Shown here in pieces: positions 1 to 10,660 of a stretch of DNA of 64,000 nucleotides. The position numbers were made by a program, and so were the translations under genes. Location: assembly GCA_034620365.1 (NCBI GenBank), contig JAQGEQ010000045.1, positions 930,001 to 994,000 of the forward strand, given 5' to 3'. The DNA is from Pegea sp. RAD2-039 (lineage: Eukaryota; Chordata; Thaliacea; Salpida; Salpidae). The notes beneath the pieces were generated by a model. It saw only the letters and a program-made list of their open reading frames with translations, was not told where the DNA came from and searched no databases. Position 1 is the first letter of the stretch. Each line of letters begins with the position of its first letter.

Positions 1-2246
<2,246 letters not shown>

Positions 2247-2294
2247 TCATTGCGCTGTCACGTGACCTTCTTGTATAAATTAATGATATTAGGA

Positions 2295-2300
2295 AATAAA
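2295..2300 (+). terminator. ATAD3 poly(A) signal
   Basis: AATAAA 49 nt after the ATAD3 stop codon. It is the only canonical hexamer in that 3' flank. Confidence 0.75.
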
Positions 2301-2489
2301 TATTTGATGTCCTGCTTCTTATTTAATTGTTATTGTAGTGTCGTTCAAAATTCGATTTCAAATAAATGTCAGCAAACTTGCTAATTCCAGTTGAAAGCCC
2401 TCCCCCCCCTTCTACACTATCTTGTAACTTCAGCGGTTTTTAGTCAGAAAATTTATGAAAGTTGATAAAGAATTCGAAAGAATCAAAAG

Positions 2490-2495
2490 TTTATT
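2490..2495 (-). terminator. EFCAB9 poly(A) signal
   Basis: AATAAA on the minus strand about 50 nt beyond the EFCAB9 stop. The two convergent genes therefore end within about 190 bp of each other. Confidence 0.65.
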
Positions 2496-2545
2496 GAGAC
2501 GAAGATTCAGATGAAGTAGGATGCTAGTAGATTGAGAGGAATTAT

Positions 2546-3162
2546 TTAATGTTTACTGACATCTAGAGGGTTTTTGTTTTGCATCTTATCTTGATCTTGT
2601 TGTCGATCAATACACGCCATTGTAAACATCTTAAACTCTCGATAATTTAATTCATAATCGCCTGAAACATCAAACTCAAAGAAGATCTCGCGAACTGACT
2701 GATCCCTTAAATTAAAGATAAATCTACAAAAGTAAAAATTAGCAAATAACCACCACCAGATGGCGCTATTTACCCATAATTCTCAAATTCGCGAGCCGAA
2801 ATTTTCCCGCCATCATCTTCATCTATCATCTTGAAGACGAATTTAGAATGACGAACAATAAATTGTTTCTCGACCCGATCTTTGATAGCTACTAATAGAC
2901 ATATGAAAGGATAGAAGGCGTTGAAGTCTATGAAACCAGTGGAACTATAATCCAGCATTCTCATCACTCTCTCTGCTTGTTCATCACTCAAAGTTGTGAC
3001 AGATTTAATAAAGCAATCGAATTGCAAGTTGTTCAGTTTACCCAATTGATGAGCATCGAGAAGCTGGAAATATTTGTAGATGACATAAGTATTTCGCGCT
3101 GTTAGAACGCTATAAGTCGTGTTAAGATGGAAGTCACTGAAGATACAAGCTTTCAAATTCAT
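2546..3162 (-). CDS. EFCAB9: EFCAB9, EF-hand subunit of the CatSper sperm calcium channel
   Basis: Two exons on the minus strand, 3162-2774 and 2723-2546, give 188 aa, close to the usual length of about 200 aa. The family member is a calcium sensor bound to CatSper zeta on the sperm flagellum, gating the channel with pH and Ca2+. The N-terminus (MNLKACIFSDFHLNTTYSVL) aligns with the family from its first residue, so the Met at 3162 is taken as the start. EF-hand-like loops are seen at MLDYSSTGFIDF, MIDEDDGGKISAREF and, best preserved, EFDVSGDYELNYREF in exon 2. The exon 1 donor is GTAAAT and the exon 2 acceptor TTTTGTAG. An X-box-like site lies about 50 bp upstream of the ATG. What is seen is the EF-hand pattern and the order of conserved blocks; the CatSper role is inferred from the family. 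Confidence 0.88.
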
Positions 3163-3211
3163 CTTGTAAGCTCAAAAACACTCATTCCAACCACAATTGC
3201 TAGATTGTGTT

Positions 3212-3225
3212 GTCACCATGACAAC
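3212..3225. promoter_or_regulatory. X-box (RFX) like palindrome in the EFCAB9 promoter
   Basis: GTCACCATGACAAC, embedded in the longer inverted repeat GTTGTC-ACCAT-GACAAC (3209-3225), lies about 50 bp upstream of the EFCAB9 start. RFX factors bind such imperfect inverted repeats and drive ciliary genes, which fits a flagellar protein. Similar palindromes also occur inside unrelated genes in this window, which lowers the certainty. Confidence 0.5.
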
Positions 3226-4050
3226 TGCAAACAGCTGATTCAAACTTCTAATAATAATTGTGGATTGCTTCAGCCAAGAACAGCCATTTTGGGTGTGCTC
3301 AAGAATCGTTGTTAAAACGAAGCAAAACACAGTGAGTGTAAAAGAACTGACTAAGCAAGCTATATTAAAATGCAAACAGTTATTTTTTTCTTTTTCTTTG
3401 AAGTTGGTCTTTCTTCCCTATCTTTCAGTTGTTTGCAAAGTAGAGAGCACCATTCGGAGCGATCCGCTGCGATATCTTCCCAATTACTGATGTTGAGCGA
3501 TTTCATATCGCGCTTTCAGGTGTCTTGAAAACGGAGAAAGCTGATGTTGTCTTTTGATAGCTCTTTAAACAACAGATCCTTTGGGATCTATCTGTTATCC
3601 ATTCCTGCTGCATGTAACAACAAAACCTCCACAATTTCTGCCCTGGCTTGTAGCGTGGTCATTCTCGGCCGAAGAAGGCGATGGAAAGAATTAAATTTTT
3701 TTGGGCGAAATGGCTTCTAATAAGCTTGTTATTATCAAGTGGTCTCAGCATTGCTTAAAGAGTAACCTATCTACTGTAGAATAATAATAGTTAATTATAT
3801 ATATAAATATAAAAATAAATAAAGTATTTACATTGAAGTGTCCTTAATTAAAGATTAATAACTTTTTGTTGGTTTCTTCTTTTCCTAAAACTCTATTTGA
3901 TAAATTTTAAATATTTACAATCTTTTTGTTTTTTAATTTATAACTAATGTTTTAAAACAGATATTAACCTTAGCAGCTTATTATTTAAGTAATTAAATTT
4001 TATAAAATCTGTCAGCTGTTTTATAAGTAAGAAACCAGAAGTTCTAATCA
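3226..4050. other. Intergenic region upstream of EFCAB9
   Basis: No gene is supported here. The part at 3430-3690 is a LINE relic listed separately. The remainder, mainly 3700-4050, is AT-rich sequence without codon structure. Confidence 0.5.
3430..3690 (-). mobile_element. LINE retrotransposon relic (C-terminal tail)
   Basis: On the minus strand, with frame breaks, one reads DNR-IPKDLLFKELS and then KRDMKSLNISNWEDIAADR. This is the characteristic post-reverse-transcriptase tail of RTE-like non-LTR elements (a conserved IPK..LF.EL block, then KRD.K.L.I..WE..A.DR). It carries an internal stop and frameshifts, so it is dead. A stretch of about 30 bp around 3489-3520 is identical to the relic near 5490-5522. 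The segment is more GC-rich than its surroundings. Confidence 0.7.
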
Positions 4051-4629
4051 CTTCTAGAAAATTGTTTATAAAAATATTTTTAAGAAGTTAATAATCTTTT
4101 ATTGATTTACTTTTTTCTTTTGAAATTATTTAATATTTATCTTAGTTAGATCAATAATTTTCTTTTTAATATTTTAAAATGTTTGGTTGTTTTAAAACAT
4201 GAACTTGACAGCTATATCTACGCCATTGGTGGTTGGAATGACGGAGAATATTTAAAGTCTGTTGAAAGATACGATGTCCTCAATGATAATTGGGAGTTTG
4301 TAGCAAGTATGAAGTTTGCAAGAGAAGAACCAAAAGTTGTTGTCTTTAATAAGAAGATTTATGTTTTTGGTAAAACTTTTCTTATGTTTGGAATTGAAAA
4401 ACTTTTTAATAACATTTTAATGATGTTTAAAATAATTTGCATAATTGTGATGAACTTGTTGATTGTTTCAGGAGGTTTTTCTGGAAGAGAAAATGTTGAA
4501 ACTGTCGAATGTTACAATGAAGTTACAAACGAATGGAAAGAAGTTGCAAGAACAAATGAATTGATTGATCAAGTCATAGTCAGCTATCAACCATGTGTAC
4601 CTGACATCTGTGTAAATTTCCCATTTTAA
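4050..4629 (+). pseudogene. KLHL relic: promoter flank fused to the last Kelch exons
   Basis: Bases from about 4050 to 4196 match the 5' flank of the KLHL copies (compare 35780-35940). At about 4197-4210 this flank joins directly to the penultimate Kelch exon (SYIYAIGGWNDGEYLKSVER). Exon to 4369, intron 4370-4471, last exon 4472-4629 ending CVPDICVNFPF and TAA. Everything encoding the BTB, BACK and first Kelch blades is missing, so this is a truncated copy made by an internal deletion. Its last two exons have no stop and are almost identical to those of copy D at 62 kb. The intron is 102 nt and open in frame. A short ORF from an ATG at 4183 could still be translated, but function is doubtful. 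AATAAA overlaps the stop (4628-4633). Confidence 0.75.
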
Positions 4630-5380
4630 TAAATAAATTTTACTAGTAGATTGCTGTGAAGCTTATTTTCAGTATAAAGTTGCTTTTGAGGTCGTGTTTA
4701 TTTTCAAAAACATTTAGAATAAAATCAAAATGTTCTTACATGAATATTTTCATATTTTTTAATTGTTTGATAATTTACAAAATATAAAAGTTTAGTCTAG
4801 ATGTTTATTTTAATCAAATCCTTAAAACAATTGACATAAAGTTGCACATTAGATTTTTTCATCAACTTGATTTTCACTCACAACAACTTCAAATTTTAGT
4901 TTTTCAACTTCTAATAAGTCAACAGTATATTTCATATTTAGATTTACAAATAAATTTGTTTAGTTTGCCTGAGATAAACATTCCTAACTTTCTTAGAACA
5001 TGTATTTGGAGTAACTTTTTACTGAGTATTTCTGTTTACTAAGGTATATAAAAGATAAAATAGTTTGTTGGTTCTAATTGAAAACTTTTGGTTAGCGACA
5101 AATATCTTCTTTAATCGACAATTTCAGTAAACTTTACATCTGTTGAAGACTTTCTAATAATCTTCCAGCTACTTTTATTTCATCTATTTGTTTTTATTTT
5201 CATTGTACTTTAACATCAGCTAAAAAATATTCCAAAGAACGATTTTGATGAAAATATGAAATTCACCGAGTTTTCTGAGTTCTATTCTCTTCACAGTTTC
5301 CATCATTTTGTAAAAAAAACTCAAAATAATTTCTTCTTCGCCAGCGTCGACCAAGAATGATCTGTAGAAGTACTGTGATT
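4630..5380. other. KLHL 3' flank and AT-rich spacer
   Basis: Bases 4630 to about 4800 match the 3' flanks of KLHL copies B and D. The rest is AT-rich with no supported gene. Confidence 0.55.
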
Positions 5381-5439
5381 GATGATGTTACAAAGAGATG
5401 CAAAAGAAGTAATCAAAATAGTGGAAGTCAAAAGAGTGA

Positions 5440-5600
5440 AAGTTTTTTGTAGCGCCATTTGGAGTGATGTCTTCCCAAACGCTGGTATTGATGTTGAGCG
5501 ATTTCATATCGCGCTTTCAGGTACCCTAAAACGGCTGATGTTGCCCCCCAGATACCACAGTACTTTTGGGACACTTTGGAAGCCATCAAAAAACTTATTT
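5440..5600 (-). mobile_element. Second copy of the LINE C-terminal relic
   Basis: Minus-strand reading gives PKVLWYLGGNISRFRV and, one frame over, KRDMKSLNINTSVWEDIT, homologous to the relic at 3430-3690. It is shorter and frameshifted. The plus-strand 105-codon ORF crossing it (5379-5696) is an antisense shadow. Confidence 0.65.
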
Positions 5601-5731
5601 TTTAATTTATTGACTTCTAAAACTTTTCATCTTCTAACTTCTTCTGTGACTTTCTTCACAAAACTCATTTTCTTGAAACTTCAAATATTTGAATAAAAAC
5701 TAACAAAGAGCTTTCAGCAACTTTTTCTTAT

Positions 5732-5737
5732 TTTATT
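5732..5737 (-). terminator. USP5 poly(A) signal
   Basis: AATAAA on the minus strand about 100 nt beyond the USP5 stop. Confidence 0.65.
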
Positions 5738-5838
5738 TTTCTCATCTTCCAAACTGGCGACAAACAAACAAACAGAAATTTCATTTTCAACAACCAGCAT
5801 TGTGTACCTAAAGAAGAAAGGGAAGGAGCAGAGAAGGA

Positions 5839-8800
5839 TTAGTTGCTCAATCTCTTGTAGAAGTAGATGTATCCGAGACCAAAAGGTGGTTCAACCGACT
5901 CGGCGACCTTCTCGTCGTTGTAGATGACCCACCTGTGACATGTAGGGTCAGTAAGGGCGTTGGGGCGTATGTGGGGCACCTGTTGTTTTTCTTGATGTGG
6001 CAAACATAGTGACCACATAAAGTAGAAGTTCCCATATGACTAATAAAAGCCATCAGCTCGTACTCTGTAACGATGATGACGTCACCACTTCCGCCACCAA
6101 TGACGTCACTTCCGCCTCTTACCTCCGTTTCCATCGCGAACATCCGACGCCGCGTTATTATCACCTCCACTTGATCCTGCTTCCATTGGATGAGAAAAGA
6201 GCCAATTAACAGCGCGCTCCTGGTCACCGCCCTATGCGAAGCGATGACGTCATCAGTGCGAGTGACGTCATACAACTCACTGTTTCGCGCAGCGCTTTAG
6301 TTGCCTGCTCCTTCGAGAAGCCCATACTCACGAGCGTCACCACGTGTTCCTCGTTGACTTGTGGCTCGTTGTTGCCACCTTCGAACAACCAGCGCATCGC
6401 GGCTTCGACGCCCGCGCCACCAGTCGCTATCAACGCTTCGCGACACTTGTGAGGCGGCAAACCCATCTGGGTCATCAACTCGACTTGAGATTCATCCACT
6501 GGAGGGGATTGGACTGGAGCATCACCATCTGGAAGCAACTCTTCATCTTTTTGTTGTCCTTGAGCGCGTAGATGAGCGAGATCGAGATGTTGAGGCATCG
6601 CGACGTTAACATCTACAGAAGAAGAGTTGATGAGTGGGGCGTGATGGATGGTGGGGCGGAGGTACCTAATTTTCGGGGCACCCAATCACTTCCAACTGTA
6701 AACTTCTTCATATGAACAACAAGGAAGTCGGGAAAAGAAGCTAATCGACTTCTCTTGCTCGCGAGTCCTTTGTTCTATGATCAGTAGTTGATGTGACGTC
6801 ATAGTAAAGCGCGATGTTACTCACCTCTGCAGCAGTGCTCCAGAAGTCAGAGATGAGTTCTTCAGAAGACCAGGAGTAGAGACAGTGATCAAAAGGTACT
6901 TGAGCTCGAACTACTTTACCCAGGGGCACATTTACATCTTTTCGATTCAATTCTTTCAACTTTTCATATTCTTCGAGAGCGTCTAAAACATCGAAGGTCA
7001 TGTGGCAGGTCAACGAAGGTCTCGGGCACCTTTGTTTGTGGCGTTTGTGACGTCAACTTCGAGAGAAAGGGCAAATTCGGGTCGAGAAGTATATTTGACT
7101 TGTCCACTTTGCTTACACTCAATTCGATCTTCTACCTGTAAGTGGTCACAGTTGAGTGGACAGATGAAAGTGGTCACAGTTGAGTGGACAGATGCAAGTG
7201 GTCACAGTTGAGTGGACAGATGCAAGTGGTCACAGTTGAGTGGACAGATGAAAGTGGTCACAGTTGAGTGGACAGATGAAAGTGGTCACAGTTGAGTGAA
7301 CAGATGAAAGTGGTCACAGTTGAGTGGACAGATGCAAGTGGTCACAGTTGAGTGGACAGATGAAAGTGGTCACAGTTGAGTGGACAGATGCAAGTGGTCA
7401 CAGTTGAGTGGACAGATGAAAGTGGTCACAGTTGAGTGGACAGATGCAAGTGGTCACAGTTGAGTGGACAGATGAAAGTGGTCACAGTTGAGTGGACAGA
7501 TGCAAGTGGTCACAGTTGAGTGGACAGATGAAAGTGGTCACAGTTGAGTGAACAGATGAAAGTGGTCACAGTTGAGTGGACAGATGCAAGTGGTCACAGT
7601 TGAGTGGACAGATGCAAGTGGTCACAGTTGAGTGGACAGATGAAAGTGGTCACAGTTGAGTGGACAGATGAAAGTGGTCACAGTTGAATGAACAGATGCA
7701 AGTGGTCACAGTTGGGTGGACACGAACTGACCATGAACTTAAAACAGTCTGAAGGATTCGAAGCTCCGGAGGCATGTTCGCTTCTTTCTACTACACTAAG
7801 AAGATGTAGGAAGAACTCGTGAACATCTTGCTGACGATTCGTCGAGAACTCCGCGTGTCCCTTCCCGATCACTCGTTTTAATCTGACAGGGCGCGGGGCT
7901 GGTTGCTTAGTAACCTACACGATTGAAGTGAAGTGATTGTTTAGAAAGGTAAGTGGCGACCTCATCGGCATCTGTGGACATATGATGACCTTCAAGAGCA
8001 AAGCCAACGCGACTCATCTGCAGTGTGACGTCATTCATCATCTTCTCGATCCGATCTCGAATGACCTTTGACATCTGCGCTTGTGATCAGTTAGTAAAAG
8101 TCACGTGATTAGATGAAGATACCTGTTGATGAGGATTGATTGGTGAAGGATCAGGAAGATTTAGATTCCGGATCAAGCTCTGAAATAAGCTCAGACATCT
8201 ACTACGATCTGAAAATCTACAAATTTTAAAGATCAAAAAGATGTAGATGAGATGAGTTGAGATGAAGACCTGCTTTGGAAGTCAGGGACACAATATAAGA
8301 CTTGTAACAGTGAGTTCATGTAACAAGTGTTGCCCAGATTATCAAGACCAGTCAGACCCGGTCCCCATAATTCTTTCAACTGTTTTCCTAGGATCAATTT
8401 GATGAAGATATAGATGAGAAGAAGATGAGATGAAAAACCTGATTCTTGAATGAGGTCCCATTCACTGCCTACTTTCTGATTCAACTCAATTTCCATTTCA
8501 GTCATCGTCTGCTCTGTCTGTTGATGAACAATCAGTAAGAAGATTGATTAGTAAGATCACATCACCTTCTCCATATCCATCATATTGATCCCAAAATGTC
8601 TCAGATGTTCGCTTAACTTGGGATCTTCAACCATCATGTCTTCATCATAAGAATGAACATCTAAAAGAAGATATTAATTGATGTTCTTCAAGGACACGTG
8701 ACTTCTAACCAGCTCCACTTGGAGTAATAGTCCCTAATTTAACAGCAAGAGGGTAATTGGTTTCTTTGAAGTATTCGACACCATGATTATTGCCCCCAGT

Positions 8801-9873
8801 TCCATCAAAGTATCTTCGACCACACATCACAGATCCATCAGTTAGATTCAACCATAGATTTGAAGTGAGATCACATCTGGCACATTTCAAACCTGTGGGT
8901 GGAATCTTCACACCATTGTCGAGTTGCTTCAGGTTGTCAGCGTATCTTCAGACATCAAATCAGTTGTGATCGTTGAAATGAGATACTCACTTGGATTGTG
9001 GTCTGATCTCTCCGTCCCAGGCAATATTTTCTTGGGTAGTTGCTGAATCAGATGATAAAATACGAACGATACTATCTTCAATCTGTTAATTTGCATAAAT
9101 TTGAATATAAGTAAAAATATCAACTTTTTGCTTCAATGAAAGAATTTACAAATTTATTTTCATCGCTGTAAGTTGAAGAAAAGTTAAAAATGAAATGAAA
9201 TATCTGCAACTAACTGCAGGACATATGAGCTTAGCTTCATCAATTGGGACTTCAATGAAGTCAGGAAGAAGAACAAGTCTGTTAGTCTCTTCAATTTCAA
9301 ACTTATCTTCATCTGGTTTGAAACCACCTTCTACACCTAGTTTAATCAATTTGATTAAAATATAATATTAAAATTAAGAAAAACTAACCAATAGCAAACC
9401 GTTTAGGTTTTTTCTCTTGTGGAGCCGATGAGTTTTGATTTTCATTTTTAACCTTTTTAAAAATGTCTTCAGTTAAAGAAAAAAATTCAGTTTTTAGCTA
9501 ACAGCTTATAAAATATTTAAGAAATATGATTTAAAGATAAATTTCTAAAACTGCTTTGAAAATAAATCGTTTAAAAAGTTGGAAATAGATAGTTACCTCT
9601 TTTTTAGTTTTTTTAATATTAAAAAATAGTTTTAAACCAGTTAGTGAATGATACATTTCTACAAACTGCTTGCTGAAACCCAAAAAAGTGTGAAGACAAA
9701 TAAATAAACCATTTTCTGATTCCTGTGTGAAAAATAGTTAAAAAAAATCCGCATCTGATGAAACTTACTGGTGAATCAAATGAAAAGCAACACTCATCCT
9801 TATAAATCTTGTCCATCCATGAAGGGACTCTAACATCAGGAGAACAAACTGAAAAAGCTTCTTGAATATTCAT
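5839..9873 (-). CDS. USP5: USP5 / isopeptidase T, ubiquitin-specific protease
   Basis: Deubiquitinase that disassembles free, unanchored polyubiquitin chains. Nineteen exons on the minus strand: 9873-9769, 9722-9597, 9452-9389, 9336-9215, 9082-8991, 8945-8710, 8660-8566, 8517-8439, 8387-8270, 8216-8123, 8074-7961, 7914-7732, 7135-7030, 6982-6825, 6774-6666, 6612-6281, 6231-6123, 6064-5980, 5932-5839; about 806 aa against about 840 in vertebrates. Domains in order: N-terminal cryptic Zn finger ([11 protein letters not shown]); ZnF-UBP ([19 protein letters not shown] and [14 protein letters not shown]) that binds the free ubiquitin C-terminus; catalytic Cys box [29 protein letters not shown]1 ([17 protein letters not shown]); UBA2 ([19 protein letters not shown]); catalytic His box [10 protein letters not shown]. 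Key residues are present. Exon phases agree throughout; the donor at 7960 (GTCGCC) and acceptor at 9453 are weak. Intron 12 (7136-7731) holds a minisatellite. The start sits 14 nt after a TTTTAG acceptor. Confidence 0.95.
6077..6270. promoter_or_regulatory. Four TGACGTCA palindromes in two adjacent USP5 introns
   Basis: TGACGTCA occurs at 6077-6084, 6101-6108, 6245-6252 and 6263-6270, two in each of two roughly 50-nt introns. This is the CREB/ATF core palindrome. Further USP5 copies lie at 6794-6801 (intron), 7048-7055 and 8026-8033 (coding). Whether they bind a factor or have another cause is unknown. Confidence 0.4.
7141..7728. repeat. 28-bp minisatellite, about 21 copies, inside a USP5 intron
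   Basis: Tandem array of a 28-bp unit (core AGTGGTCACAGTTGAGTGGA then CAGATG and CA or AA), about 21 near-identical copies. Units ending in CA and AA alternate strictly from about 7309 to 7530, showing a 56-bp higher-order dimer. Two units carry GTGAACAG, nine units apart. The array fills almost the whole intron between USP5 exons 12 and 13 and reaches the splice acceptor. Confidence 0.97.
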
Positions 9874-9887
9874 TATGTTACAAAAAC

Positions 9888-9949
9888 CTAAAAGACAACA
9901 ACTCAATTAACTATTTTTAAATTTATCATCGAATTCAATTTGAGATAAT
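9888..9949 (-). other. Short MRPS10-USP5 intercistronic spacer with splice acceptor
   Basis: Only 62 nt lie between the MRPS10 stop and a pyrimidine-rich TTGTCTTTTAG acceptor (AG at 9889-9888). The USP5 ATG follows 14 nt later. No AATAAA is seen in the spacer. The arrangement would suit a polycistronic transcript resolved by spliced-leader trans-splicing, or a 5' UTR intron beginning inside MRPS10. Confidence 0.4.
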
Positions 9950-10660
9950 TTAGAAAACAGTTCCAAGTAAATGAGGTTTTGTTGTGATATATTCTTCAAA
10001 ATCAGTTTCTGTCATATCTCTTGAAATTTTCATCTTCATCATCTCTTCAGCTTCTCTTTTCCAATCTTCTTCAGTTAGTTTGCTAATATTTTCTTTTATT
10101 TGTTCTTTTATATGAGAAGGAATTTGTTGTATCTCCCACTTATGAACATGCATAGCTACACCAGCAGGTATATTACGCTGAATATATTCCAAATAAACAT
10201 TAGCAGTGGAATTGGTGAGATATTTCAGCTGAATAACTCTTTTATAGGTTCTCATCTCATATTGGACTCTATGTTTCTTATGAACGTGCGCAGATTTTAG
10301 AAAAGTTAATCTATCATATATAGCTTTAGGATGGAGAACTTTATTCACATTTATTTCTAATTCATTGGCAGCTAACACACAAAACTCTGTGTAACTTTTT
10401 AACACTGAGTTCTCATGACCTTTTAGATAAACATCAATTTCCCTGAACAGTTTTTCAGGTTCAACTTTTTCACTTTCTGAACTTAAAGTTCTATAAGTTT
10501 GATTTAAACTGAGAAGTTTTGCTTCTCTCACTTTCATCACTGAAGCTGGTTTATAAGATGAGATAAGAGCAGACATAAAATTCCGTTGAATTTGTTTCTG
10601 TCCATAAACATTCCATAATCGAAAATAATTCAACTTTCTAATTTGCAATGTTAACATCAC
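9950..10660 (-). CDS. MRPS10: MRPS10, mitochondrial small-subunit ribosomal protein uS10m
   Basis: Single-exon gene of 236 aa. The core matches the S10 fold: ILGHE-type start (LKGHENSVLKSYTEF), then HKKHRVQYEMRTYKRVIQL and STANVYLEYIQRNIPAGVAM, which are diagnostic for mitochondrial S10. The first 60 or so residues are basic and poor in acids (MMLTLQIRKLNYFRLW), consistent with a mitochondrial targeting sequence. The C-terminus extends about 35 residues past the usual end with an acidic and basic helix (EEDWKREAEEMMKMK). The longest ORF start was kept because it supplies the presequence. It lies immediately upstream of USP5 on the same strand. Confidence 0.92.
   Translation of the reverse strand: MMLTLQIRKLNYFRLWNVYGQKQIQRNFMSALISSYKPASVMKVREAKLLSLNQTYRTLSSESEKVEPEKLFREIDVYLKGHENSVLKSYTEFCVLAANELEINVNKVLHPKAIYDRLTFLKSAHVHKKHRVQYEMRTYKRVIQLKYLTNSTANVYLEYIQRNIPAGVAMHVHKWEIQQIPSHIKEQIKENISKLTEEDWKREAEEMMKMKISRDMTETDFEEYITTKPHLLGTVF

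Noticed and set aside
5379-5696. 105-codon plus-strand ORF
   Set aside because: Crosses the LINE relic in antisense and matches no gene pattern.
6224-6685. Single-frame ORFs around the USP5 UBA region on both strands
   Set aside because: Parts of the minus ORF are USP5 exon 16 extended through introns; the plus-strand ORFs are shadows.
7141-7728. CRISPR-like spaced repeats
   Set aside because: Units are directly adjacent with no unique spacers and lie in a eukaryotic intron, so this is a minisatellite.
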